Shown here: piece by piece, positions 46,221 through 57,744 of the stretch
Numbering within the stretch: the first letter of the stretch is position 1
How the letters are laid out: every line of letters begins with the position of its first letter
Assembly: GCA_026075535.2 (NCBI GenBank)
Contig: AP026546.1
Location: 8,308,001-8,372,000 of the forward strand
DNA length: 64,000 nt
Source: Tricholoma matsutake
Taxonomy: Eukaryota; Basidiomycota; Agaricomycetes; Agaricales; Tricholomataceae
Direction: 5' to 3'
Notes under the pieces: model-generated
Seen by the model: the letters and a program-made list of their open reading frames with translations, nothing else
Told to the model about the DNA's origin: nothing
The model's database searches: none
Program-made: the position numbers and the translations under genes

Positions 46221-46753
46221 CACAAGAGGCAGAGCAATATATTACCCTGGAGAAAATGTTGGGAATAATGGGAGAAAAAGACACTTTTTCACTGGGGAAA
46301 AATAAAAGGAACCATCAGTAAAAATATGTTATTTTCCCACACTTTGTCCTTTTGGTTGCTGCAGGAAAACAACTAATCTGTTTCCAGGAGAAAAACTTGT
46401 GAACATTAGGAGGAAAAAGATCATTTTCCCACATATTCCCAGTTTTTTTTCTGCAGAAAAATAACTAATCTGTTTCTAGGTGAAAAAATTGTGGAGGTCA
46501 GGAGAAAAAATGTTGTTTTTACCAGATATAGAGAAAATGTGGGAAAAAAGATATATTTCCCCTCCATTTTCACCTGATTTTCTCCTGGGAATGGATGAGT
46601 TATTTTTGCTGAGCAAGAGCAAAGAGAAAAGTGTGGGAAAAACAACATTTTTTTACTGATGGTTCCTTTTATTTTTCCCCAGGGAAAAAGTGTCTTTTTT
46701 CCCTATTATTCCCAACATATTCTCCAGGGTAATGTACTGCTCTGCCTCTTGTG
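46221..46753. mobile_element. 533-bp CACTA-like MITE inside element A's integrase
   Basis: Inverted terminal repeats of about 135 bp start CACAAGAGGCAGAGCA and mirror at 46738-46753. A 3-bp duplication TGA (46218-46220, 46754-46756) flanks it, and removing it restores A's reading VLM-KLTGIGHKL. Three-base duplications fit CACTA or PIF/Harbinger; the CACA start leans to CACTA. The interior has diverged direct repeats around CTGCAGGAAAACAACTAATC. No coding capacity. Confidence 0.8.
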
Positions 46754-47620
46754 TGAAACTCACTGGGATTGGGCATAAACTTTCAATGGTGTACCATCCA
46801 CAAACTGATGGCTCATCTGAGCACTCAAACAAGACTGTTGTGCAATGCCTACATTTCCATGTTGAATGAAATCAGAAAGGATGGGAACACATTACCTAAA
46901 GTGAGATTCAATATCATGAACACTCCCAATACATCCACCGGAGTGTCACCTTTCATACTGAAGACAGGGTGATTGCCATGACTACTACCACCTCTCATCA
47001 CCACACCCCCAGATGATGCAGAAAGACCTGTCACTCTTGGAGAGACCAAGGCTCAGAACTTCATTGAGAATATGGAGGAAGAAACAAATGCAGCAAAAGA
47101 TAATCTCATTGCAGCAAAAATCCAACAGGCACATTTTGCAAACAAAGACTGTCTCCCTGAACCTGCATTCCAAGTAGGCAACAAGGTTATGCTTGCAACG
47201 GCTCATCAATGAAGAGACTACATATGTGCAAGGGATAGATGCATGGCAAAGTTCATGCCAAGATTCAACAGACCATATGAAATCACACAAGCATTTCCTG
47301 AGTCCTCATCCTACAAACTCCTACTCCCCCCAACATCAAAAGCATACTCAACTTTTCACATTGCACAACTGAGGACACACGTCCCAAATGATGATGAGCT
47401 GTTCCCAGACTGTGTGCCTGTGGCGCCCAAACCCCTGGTCACTGAAGATGGTACAACAGAGTATTTCATTGAGAAAATCCTCGACTGCTGTCCACAAGGT
47501 AGAGGCCACCAATTCCTGGTATGGTGGAGTGGATATGGTGTGGAGCATGACCTCTGGCTACCACAATCAGAACTTTTGGAGACAGAAGCCCTTGTGTTGT
47601 ATGAAACAGAGCACTCTTGA

Positions 47621-48013
47621 ACAATTGATGTGCCATCAATCACAGTGCTCAATTCTTCTCAAGAGGATATTCTTTTTCAAGAGGATATATGCAAGTGTAA
47701 GATAATTCCCCTGATTTACCTTACCACTTCCCCACAAACATGTTACCTTCCCATCACATACCTTCCAGGACCATTACTAATCTATGTGATCATGTGCATG
47801 ATAGTTGATTCTCCAATGATGTCTTAGTTAGTTCTTATTCCCCCTTCAAATCATATCAAGTTCCAATTTACGCTGTCCCTGTTCTCCTAAGTGATCAAGG
47901 CACAGTTGTGCTTTCATTACATTTCATTGTGCTTTCAAGCTCCACTCCAACACCTAATCTTGCTTACACATCAACCACCCTCAACCACCACCATCAATGC
48001 CGCCACCCTCTCT
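47621..48013. other. Remnant 3' flank of element A
   Basis: No gene was seen. It starts with a short direct repeat (CAAGAGGATAT twice near 47658 and 47676) and is T/C-rich towards 48013. It may be untranslated or LTR sequence of A, but no partner copy exists in the window. Confidence 0.35.
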
Positions 48014-48021
48014 CTCACACC

Positions 48022-49335
48022 TAGTGTTTGAAAGTCTGGTTGCATGGACCAAAAAAAACTGGCAACCAAACCGGACCCAACCATGGTCCAGTCTGTCTTG
48101 CAGGTTCTGCAGCAGTGGTTGTGGACCGGTCCAGTTGCTGGTTGCATAGTTTTTCAAATAATTATGGACCAGGTAAAGACCAGTTCCAACCAGTCTTTGA
48201 TCATAATTTGATGTGTTGCTAAGGCAAGTGATCAATTGATTACATGTGATACGAGTAATCTGCGTGCTGGCACTGACTAAATAAGTTATTGTAGGATTGT
48301 AATGCCTTAACAGCTATGTCCATAAACCAGGATTCCACACTGTATAGAGTATATCTACATCCACCCAAATGCACTAGTTCAATGGTGCAGTGGTTCATTC
48401 ATGGTAAACACCCTTCCTCCTCATTCCTCTGAAAACTCTGTAGCACTGTAATTGAATAACAGCTCAACCAATCCTTTCATAAACTTGGATTAAATACAAT
48501 ATACATATATTATATATATATGCTCCCAAAAGCACTAGTCAAACAATGCAACCATTCATCTATGGTAAGCAACCCTTCCTCCTCATTCCTCTCAAAACTC
48601 CATTGGACTATAATTCAATAATGACTAAATGCATCCTTTCGTAAAGCTGGATTAGACACTATATATAGCATATATATATGCTCCCCAAAGCACTAGTGGA
48701 ACAGTACAGTCATTCATTTATGGTAAGCAACCCTTCCTCCTCATTCCTCTGAAAACTCCATAGTACTGTAATTCAATAATGGCTCAACCGATCCTTTCGT
48801 GAACTTGGATTAAATACAATAAATACTATATATATGTGCTCCCTAAAGCACTAGTTAAACGGTACAACCATTCATATATGGTAAGCAACCCTTCCTCCTC
48901 ATTCCTCTGAAAACTCTGTAGAACTGTAATTCAATAATGGTTCAATGTATCCTTTTGTTAAACTTGGATTAGACACTACATATATGATATAGATACACCC
49001 CCCAAAGCACTAGCCACATGGTCTAGCCATTCATTTATGGTTTTGTCTGTAGTGTTTACTTATATTACTACTACTAGTTTTCAAATATATTACTTCGAGA
49101 CATGTATATTAGTGTACAAATAGTCGATCCTGACTGGTTGTGAACTGGTCAGGACCAGTCTAAGTATGGACCAGTTTTAAACCAGTTTGGCAACCGTGAG
49201 GCAACCAAGTAGGACCAGTTTACACCAGTCCGGTCCTCAGTTGCCTTGATGTTGAGCATGTAAGCAACCGGTCCAGTCCACGGTTGCCCCTGTTGTCATC
49301 AAAAAAACCAGACTGGACCAGACTTTTAAACACTA
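48022..49335. mobile_element. hAT-like non-autonomous element with internal tandem repeats
   Basis: The termini are TAGTGTTTGAAAGTCTGGT and its near mirror ACCAGACTTTTAAACACTA. An 8-bp duplication CTCACACC (48014-48021, 49336-49343) flanks it, the hAT signature. Subterminal zones are dense in CTGG/CCAG words such as GGACCGGTCCAGTTGCTGG. No transposase frame is present. Other family members: 1-330 (right end), about 28960-29040 (fragment), 55837 onward (left end). Confidence 0.85.
48371..49041. repeat. 159-bp tandem repeat array, four copies plus a partial
   Basis: The unit begins GCACTAGT at 48371, 48531, 48690, 48848 and 49006 (periods 160, 159, 158, 158). Each unit carries GGTAAGCAACCCTTCCTCCT, CATTCCTCT, a CTTGGATTA box and a TATATATA run of variable length. 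It lies wholly inside the hAT-like element. Confidence 0.9.
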
Positions 49336-49565
49336 CTCACACCTCTTCCACACCACATGTTGGGAGCCAAGCTGACTAGCAGTAGGTACTGCAACATGGC
49401 ATAGCTAGTATTAGTAAGGTAGTCGGATGCTCCTTGATCTTGTACCGCCACCACCTCGGAAAAACTCTCACAGTCGAAGACCATAAGAGACAAGAGGGAA
49501 AGACAACCAAGAACATAGAATAGTGTAGAACCACCAAACCATAATGCGACACAACTTCCCATACT

Positions 49566-51445
49566 ATGACACAACCTCCAACCCCTTCCCAACCCCAAAC
49601 TAGACAAAAAAGTACTGTGGCAACAGCCAGCAAAACACAAAAAGACCCAAAAGAACCTGAAGGTATAAACACCAATGTACAAACAAAAGAGCAAGCACTC
49701 ACATTCCTACATGCTAGAGACTACTTAATACCAGGCAAGCCAGCTGATCTCCCTACTCTTTCAAACATACTGTTTCAGTTCAGCTATGCAGCCACAAAAA
49801 TGCCTAAACCACTAACTGACAGTATATGAGCAGTAGTGTTCCTAGTTGTGGATGCAACAGTACAACACATAGCAGAAGAGGTAACAACAGCAGTCAAAGC
49901 ACACTTACAGGAACTTCAACACAAACATGGAAACCATGAGGGATGCAGTAGAACATGTCACAGGTGCAGCAAAGGAGATAACCAACAAGATGAACGACTT
50001 CAAGGATGAATTCCAGGAAACATCCAAAAATCTGGCACAAACCTCACAAGACCTAGCGATAAAAAACTCAGGAAGCCACGACACAAGACCACATCACACA
50101 AAATGCATGCCCAGCCACATATGCTACAATCACCCAACAACACATACTGGTAGCACACCTAACCGTAATCACAAGAGGAGAAACTGATGATAAGCAGATT
50201 CTGATTCAAAAGGACACAAATGCTAATAACAACACTTTAGAAAACCTAACAGAGAAAGACCTGGTAGTGAAAGCAAACATGGCCCTAGACCTAATGGGAA
50301 TAGAAGCAGCAGACCGACCGAAAGATACAAAGTTCATTGGTGCAAAGAAACTACAAAACGGAAACATACTGGATCAACTAGACTCAGCAGAAGCAGCAAG
50401 ATGGCAATGACAACCAGAGGTACAGAAAGCCTTCATGGAATGCTATGGAGGTACGTCAAACATCCAAAATAAACTATATTACACAGTAGCTGAATTTGTC
50501 CCGACCACCTTCAATGTGGAAACCAACTATGCGCACCTACGAGTGGAACAAGACAATGCACTAATGACCAACACCATGGCATACTCCAAATACATCAAGC
50601 TGCAACACCTTTGTGCAAGCAACCAAAAGGTAGCACATGTCATAATCAGATTCAATGTGCAAAAGACGGCAAACCGGGCAATCGAACATGGTCTTTTCAT
50701 TGAAGGAAAGCAAGTAACAGTATGCAAACTTCTATCTGAGCCAAAATGATGCCTGAAATGTCAGAAATTCAGGCACTACATCGCTGACTGCAAAGCAGAA
50801 ACAGACACATGCGCGCAATGCAGCAGAAAACACAGAACAGTGCAGTGCACAACACCGAACACAGAGGCAATTTGCTGCACAAATTGTACTAGCAATGAAA
50901 TAGGGCATGGCACAGCTGACAGAAACTGCCCAACATACCTCAAAGAAAAAGGTAAGCTTCACAAGTGCATCCCCGAAAACAAATACAGGTTTTTCCCCAC
51001 CAACAAACCTCGCACATGGCAACTGCTAAACCAACTGCAAGACTATGCAAATGACCAGGAACTCGCATGGCAGCAGGGAGCAAACTGGGCAACGGCAGCC
51101 AGAAATGTATGAACAGATGAAGAATTCACAAATGAATGGAGGACAGTACAGCACAGAGGTAGGCAACCCACAGCAAACAAGCAAAACCAAAACAGGGAAT
51201 GCTATGAACAATACCAAAACAGACTAAGGTATGAGGAGCAAACGAGAGATAATGGATGGCCGACAAGGCCAGCACAAGCAACCATAGACAACTACTTCAG
51301 AAGCACAAGAATGCAGGAGAAAACAAATGACTACAACCAACCGCAGGGACAACACAGCAGGTGGTGGAGCGAACAGGACCCGAACAACTGGGACATAGGC
51401 CCAGTCCCACAAAGAAGTAACTCCCCCCCCCTCGAATATGTCTAA
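49566..51445 (+). pseudogene. LINE ORF1 (nucleic-acid-binding protein)
   Basis: It begins MTQPPTPSQPQTRQKSTVAT, then FLHARDYLIPGKPADLPTLS, a TGA (49827-49829) and a coiled region METMRDAVEHVTGAAKEITN in a shifted frame. Later comes YTVAEFVPTTFNVETNYAHL, a RRM-like stretch (NQKVAHVIIRFNVQKTANRA), a TGA (50747-50749) and three knuckles: CLKCQKFRHYIADC, CAQCSRKHRTVQC and CTNCTSNEIGHGTADRNCP. It ends near PPLEYV at 51445. ORF1 coats the RNA during retrotransposition (family knowledge). Confidence 0.75.
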
Positions 51446-51470
51446 CCACCACGCAGGAAACAAATGACAC

Positions 51471-54400
51471 ATGATATGCATCAGACAACAAAACACAAAC
51501 AAATCACTAATAAGCCAGCTTGACCTACTCCAAGGCCTGAGAAAAAATGACTACAACATATGTTTAATCCAAGAGCCATACATCGACTTTAGAGGCAAGA
51601 CCAGGGCAAATCGCAACTGGATCACCATATACCCAAATATGCACCAACAACATCCAGACAACACAAGGTCAGTAATACTTGTCAATGCTAACCTATCTAC
51701 AGATTCATGGAAACAAATCAACTTCAAACACCCTGACATTACTGCGATAGAACTGCAGGGACAATATGGTATGTTACAAATTGTGAATATATACAATGAT
51801 TGCGAAAACAATAGCTCACTAACACACCTATCCGCATACATGTGAGATCAAGAATGCCAACAGTACATAGCTAGCCCCCTGAACACAATGTGGATGGGGG
51901 ATTTCAATCGACACCACCCAATATGGGACGAGGCATGAAACATGCACCTCTTCACCCAAGAAAAACTCGACCTCATGCAACCGCTACTGAATATGCTAGG
52001 GTGGCACAAAATGAAGATGGCGTTACCAGTGTTCATACCCACCCTCAAATCCCACAGCACAGGCAACTATACTCGAGTTGACAATGTGTTCTGCACATAA
52101 GACATACTGAACAACATCATAAAGTGCAACACTGCAGAAAAATATTGTCGTGTTTGGCTGTCCACCCACCCAAAACTGACCACTTCCCAATCATTACAGA
52201 GATCAACATTTGGGCAGAAAAGACACAATGGGAGCCACGATGCAACTTCAGACTTACTAACTGGACAGAACTAATCAAAACCTTGAAAGGAAACTTAGCT
52301 AACATTCCTGCGCCCACAGAAATCCAGTTGATCAAAGAATTTGATAGTAAACTCAAAACCCTCAATGATGCAATAAAAAACGTGATCAAAAAGAATGTCA
52401 AACTCACAAAACCAAGCCCATACACCAAAAGATGGTGTACTACAGAACTCACAGAAGCCAGAAGAAAAATGTGAAAACTAGGGGCAGCCTCAAAATACCA
52501 CCAACTCAACAGATGACACCCAATACATGAAGAGTACCACTGGCAGCGCAATCAATATGCAGAAACAATATGCAAAGCAAAAGCAGAACACTGGGCGGAA
52601 TGGCTGGAAGATTTAGATGAGTCAAGTATATGGGATGCGAGCAAACTGCTAATAATGCCAGCATCAGAGGCAGGCAAATCCAGGATCCCCACGCTACAAG
52701 TCAAAGATCCAGAAACAAAAAAAGTAATCCGAGAAGCTACCAACAATGCAAGCAAAGGAAAACTATTCTATGACACTTTCTTCCCCCAGCTGAACCCGAT
52801 GCTAACCCCAGTACCAGAGAACCCCAGGTATCCACCACCAAGATGGACCTTCACTAACATCACAGATGAACAGATACACCGAGCAATCAAGAAAATGAAA
52901 CCATACAAGGCATCAAAAAAGGACATGGTACCAAACTCAGTACTCATACATGCAAGAGAAGACCTAGTACCACACTTAGGGTCACTCTTCAGAGCCACAA
53001 ACACACTGGAATACTACCTGCAAGAATGGGCACGCACAGAAACACTGATCTTGAAAAAGCCCGGCAAACCAGACTACATGGCACCATCAGCATGGCACCC
53101 CATCGTACTCTCAGATGGGATGGCCTGACTACTTAACAGCTGCCAAACAGAGGAAATCATTACAATGTGTGAGAACCACAACATCATACCAGCAAACCAC
53201 TTTGGGGCAAGACTGGGACGCACAACCACGGACTCAATACACATGCTGACAAAAGTGGTGAAGGACACATGGCGAAAAGGGCAAGTAGTTTCCGCTCTAT
53301 TCCTGGATGTTAAAGGTGCCTTCCCAAGTGTAGACATCGACAGGCTAATCCACAACATGAGAAAGAGAGGCATCCCAAAAGAATACACAGAATGGATGAG
53401 AAGACGCCTAAAAAACCGAAGCACATCCATATTCTTCAATGACTATCACACTGAAATCTTTGCAGTAATAAACAGTCTAGACCAAGGAGACCCCTTCTCG
53501 GGCATATGCTACCTACTATACAATGCGGGCCTACTGAAAATATACATCACCAGAGACAGCGAATGCATCCTCCTCTATGTTGATGACGCACTGATAATTG
53601 TAATAGGGGCAAACTTTCAAGAAACACACAACAAGATCCAGAACATCATGAACCAAACAGGAGGAGTATTTGAATGGGCCAAAAAACACAATTGCGAATT
53701 CAGCATCAACAAATTCCAGCTGCTCGACATCTCAAGAAGAATGATACCACATGCCCTCAACCCCAAGAAGAAGGTCCCACTACTGCAAAGAGCACTGATG
53801 CTAGACAACCACTGCATCCCATCAAAAGACACAGCAAAATTCCTAGGAGTCATCGTCAACAACAGACTAAGCTGGAAGGCACAGGGGGCTGCGGCCCTCG
53901 CAAAGGGGCAAAACTGGATAATTCAATTCAGTAGGATAACATGGGCATTGCACAGCACCACAGCAAGATACATCCACAAACTATACCTTTCCCTCACAGT
54001 ACCATGGATGCTATATGCAGCAGACATATTCCTCACACCGCAACAAAAGGTAGGCAAAAAAGCAGGTAATGATAAACCCAAGCAGACGATCGTGAACAAA
54101 TTAGCGTCCATACAAAGACAGGCAGCGATCATGATCACAGGTGCAATGAAGACTACGGCTACTGACATTCTAGATATCATGGCAGGATTACTGCCGTTCC
54201 ACATACTAGTCGACAAACACTGACACAGGGCAGCGCTATGGCTGGCGACCCTCCCAAAGAATCACCTGCTACACAAACCAATCAAAAACGCAGCAAAACA
54301 TCTAGTCAAGCAACACCCAACTCCACTCCACAACCTCATGCACTCTTTCAATATCCATCCACAGAAAATTGAAATGGTTGAGGCAGTAAGGCAAGATGTG

Positions 54401-55441
54401 AAATGGAAACCCAACATCAAAATATATGTACCCAAAAACAAGGAGAAAGCAATCAGGGAAGTACAGCTAGACACCTCAGATGTGAAGGTATTCACTGATG
54501 GATTGGGTATGGAAGGAGGAATAGGCGCAGCTGCCGTACTCTACTGACAAGGACGTCTGAAGACCCAACTATGATACAAACTAGGCTCACAAAAACAACA
54601 CACAGTATACGAGGGCGAGGGAATAGCAACGGTGCTGGGAGCTAAACTGCTGACCAAGGAATGGGGAATATGGTTGGCCACATTATGCATTGACAGTCAA
54701 GTGACAATTAAAGCAACACAACTGACAAAACCAAACCCAGGGCACTACATCTTCGACCCGCTACACAAAAGCCTAGAAGGAGTGAAGAAACAACACCCAG
54801 GAATAAAAATCATAATCAGATGGACACCAGGACACAAAGGAATAGAGGGAAATGAGAAGGTGGATGAAGAAGCAAAGAAGGCAATAACGGAAGGGAGTAG
54901 CAACCAAAACAAACTACCGAAGGCGCTCAGGAAGATGCTCCTGCACAGCAAATCAGCGATGAAATGGGCATACCACAAGAAGCTCAAGATATGTGCTCAA
55001 AAAATATGGGAATCCTCCCCATGCTACTCACTACTAAAGAAGACAGATCCTACAGCAGTATCAGACAAGTATCTCAAGCTCATCACAAACCTACCAGGGA
55101 AGCATGCCAGCATTCTAACACAGCTAAGAATGGGACACGCACCGCTAGCCAAGCATCTACACCACATTGGGAAAAACAACTCACTGACATGCCCAGCATG
55201 CCAACAGAACAACGAGACGGTAAAACACCTGCTCCTGCACTGCACAGTGCACCAGTCTGCCAGACAAATACTCCAAAACAAAATTGGAGGAGTGGCAATC
55301 GATCTCAAAAAACTGTTCACAACACAGAAGACACTACAAGCACTATTCCACTTCATAGCAGCCACCAACCATTTCCATGACACCTTTGGTGACATAATGA
55401 CACTGCCTGAAACAGAGCAGAGGGAAAAGGAACAAAGATGA
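51471..55441 (+). pseudogene. LINE ORF2: endonuclease, reverse transcriptase, RNase H
   Basis: The start MICIRQQNTNKSLISQLDLL opens an apurinic-type endonuclease: CLIQEPYI, MWMGDFNRHHPIWDEA, NYTRVDNVFCT. After a frameshift near 52150, RT follows: MKPYKASKKDMVPNSVLIHA, ETLILKKPGKPDY, ALFLDVKGAFPSVDIDRLIH, LDQGDPFSGICYLLYNAGLL and the catalytic CILLYVDDALII (intact YVDD, about 53575). A C-terminal RNase H has VKVFTDGLGMEGGIGAAAVL and WTPGHKGIEGNEKVDEEAKK, then a CCHC-like finger CPACQQNNETVKHLLLHC (about 55190-55245). Stops are mostly TGA (51843, 53126, 54221, 54545); one TAA lies at about 52098. Confidence 0.85.
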
Positions 55442-55836
55442 TGAGGGGATGATGAAGATACCTTATACACGGTCAAAGAACCACTTATTATCGCACCAAT
55501 GGGTGCTATGAGAACCACTATGTGGATACTCACTGCAGATGAGAAGAACACAACAATGGAGGAGAGACACATGAGGAATGCATTCATACACACTTATTAT
55601 CTCTGACATATGGTACACCACAATGGAGAATAAATGGGATACAAAAAAAAAAAAAAAAAAAAGTAAGGTAGTCACATAATAAAATCAATTGATCTTACCT
55701 TGCACATCCATCTGCATCTACATGTGTGAGTTGGCAACCAACAGGTTATGGGCCCCAGGCTTATCCATATCCACATCTAGGCTTAATCAATTGTTGTCAA
55801 CAATTATCTCCACTTTATCTGCTAAACTCACACACT

Positions 55837-56038
55837 TAGTGCTTGAAAGTCCAGTCCAATCCCAGTTTTTTGCCCTTGTGGGCTCAAACTGAGGACTGAA
55901 CCAGTCCTATAATATTTAAAATTCTATGTAACCGCAGACCAAACCGCTCAGAACTGGTTCTGAGTGGTCCATCTGTGGTTCTCAACTGGTTTCAACTGGT
56001 CCTACAACCTATATACCAACTATTTTTTGTAACTCAGA
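55837..56038. mobile_element. Left end of a hAT-like MITE (truncated)
   Basis: It starts TAGTGCTTGAAAGTCCAGTCC, close to the 48022 element's terminus. It continues with the typical ACTGGTCC / CAACTGGT words to about 56010. No matching right end is found. The long-TIR MITE at 56041 is inserted in or beside it. Confidence 0.6.
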
Positions 56039-56040
56039 TA

Positions 56041-56888
56041 CTATATCGCCCAATTGGTCTGAAATCTCCCAGGGAGTCTGAAATTCAATTTCTACATTTT
56101 ATCTGCTTGTGCAATCCCCCCAGAGTTTTACGGGATCTAATTGACTAGTAGTAATGGAAGTATGTATCATTTCACTAAGGAATACAAGCTGTGGAAGCAG
56201 TCGAGAAACAGTAGCCAGAGTGATTGAACAGTGATACAAATGAAAATGTCTTGTTCACCATGGCAAAAATCACTCCCAAAGCCCAAAAAAATTTGACAGT
56301 AGACCAAACTATGGTAACATGCTCTCTTCAAGTCTCCAGGGTGGTGAGCCCATGTTCAAGAGCGAGGAGAGAAAGCGTGACAAAACTCATCAAAATTCAA
56401 GGTCCACCCAGAAACAGTATGTAGTGAATGCACTTTACATTTGCTTGTGATTTCTCGTGCCTCAGCATCTCGAGCCACTTGCCATTGAGCCGGCCAGTGG
56501 ACATTCAATTTTACTGTGACAAAGTGTGACAAAATTGGCAGTGTCCCTTCATCGCTCTCAAACATGGGCACAACACCCCCAGAGATTTGAAGAAAGCATG
56601 CTACCGTAGTCTGGTATAGTGTAGGTGTCCTGTCAAAAAGTTTCGGGTTTTGGGAGTGATTTTTGCCATGGTGAACAAGACATTTTCATTTGTATCACTG
56701 TTCGATCACTCTGGCTACTGTTTCTCAACTGCTTCCACAGCTTGTATTCCTTAGTGAAATGATACATACTTCTATTACTACTAGTCAATTAGATCCTGTA
56801 AAACTCCAGGGGGATTGTGCAAGCAGATAAAATGTAGAAATTGAATTTCAGACTCCCTGGGAGATTTCAGACCAATTGGGTGATATAG
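56041..56888. mobile_element. 848-bp MITE with ~255-bp inverted repeats and TA target duplication
   Basis: The arms 56041-56300 and 56628-56888 are about 95% identical, starting CTATATCRCCCAATTGGTCT. TA flanks both sides (56039-56040, 56889-56890), which suggests the Tc1/mariner superfamily. Differences between arms are largely CpG/TpG type (for example CAGTCGAG against CAGTTGAG). The 330-bp middle has no convincing coding frame. Confidence 0.75.
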
Positions 56889-56890
56889 TA

Positions 56891-57744
56891 CATACAGAAA
56901 AAAAACAATAATACAAAGTAAAATTAAAAAACAAGGTAATGCATAGTGTAAAGCTCAGTAAGATATATCTTATTCAGAATCGATGTGATCACATGGAATG
57001 AGTGACATTCCACAAAATCATAATTGGTATTCAGCTTGACTGCATTTTTTTTAAATTGTGGCTGCACAGAAGTGTTAAAAAACACTTTATTAAATATTTG
57101 TCACCTTACATTTTTTAAAAGTGATGAGGCTAATGAGCTAGGTTTGTGAGCCATTGAATCTTGATGTTGTGACCATGCTGTCACAACCAGAAGTCTGCAC
57201 ACTGAGAAACCTAATGGCAACTTCCACAGTCAAGTTTTTTTTAATGTAAATGTATCAGCACCTGTACATGTGTAGTTCTAATAATTCTGCGGGAATAAAT
57301 TTTCCGAAATTGTGTTATGAGGAGACATCAGCAGCAGTCTGTCTGAATGTCACACATTTCACATGGTCACATTGATAGGGTATGACTAAGCAACGAGGGT
57401 GCCATTCTTTGTTGTTTGCACTCGCGCTTCTAAGTTCCTGCAAACACGCGACGCGTAATCCAACTTGAGCATGGAGACCAATCATTAACCTACCTACACC
57501 CTACACCATTCCCAGCGCCATGCATGTAGTACCACCCATGAGTTAGACTGAGGCTGGCGTCACAACCTGTTGAGAATGAAAATAGACGAAACCAAAGACA
57601 GTTGTTATTGGTACGCCTTGGTCTGTGGATATACATATTACACGTACAAGTACTACTTCCAAAATATGTATGGAATACAATAGCATTAGAAGTTTTACAT
57701 TTGGGTACGATACTCAGACCGACTGGTTGAAAGCCATAGATAGC
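56891..57744. other. Non-coding, nothing recognised
   Basis: AT-rich sequence with A- and T-runs and no supported gene. It holds the 3' flank of the secreted-protein gene, which ends at 57745. Confidence 0.4.

Larger units (their letters stand above)
30141..47620 (+). mobile_element. Ty3/gypsy element A, 5'-truncated and interrupted by B, C and a MITE
   Basis: Element A survives in pieces: 30141-31120, 39607-39670, 45958-46220 and 46754-47620. Piece 1 has the end of the reverse transcriptase (EQFLGLVWYIASFLPTLTKY), RNase H (HKQEMLAIMRALKKWRVDLL, TDHKTLQNFD, YINGDRNTIADMLSRLPD) and the integrase start (LTPDFYWPNMRRDLARG, PSCT). Piece 2 completes the zinc finger (DCQRNKSSTSKAVGLLHPLP). Piece 3 opens the integrase core (NSVDINFIGP, TMTDHLGADVQIEP, WYCENG). 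Piece 4 has KLTGIGHKLSMVYHPQTDG and a chromodomain (YFIEKILDCCPQGRGHQFLV, WWSGYGVEHDLWLP). No LTR was identified for it. Gag, protease and most of RT are gone. Stops and shifts mark it as old. Confidence 0.8.
49425..55661 (+). mobile_element. Full-length LINE, Tad1-like, with poly-A and 12-bp target duplication
   Basis: The element runs from 49425 to a poly-A tract (55643-55661). It is flanked by AGTAAGGTAGTC at 49413-49424 and 55662-55673. It has a 5' leader (49425-49565), ORF1 with zinc knuckles and ORF2 with endonuclease, RT and RNase H. In-frame TGA codons and a few frameshifts inactivate it. RNase H and the three-knuckle ORF1 point to the fungal Tad1 group. Confidence 0.9.

Noticed and set aside
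48371..49041. CRISPR-like array
   Set aside because: Units are ~159-bp whole tandem repeats with no unique spacers, inside a fungal MITE.
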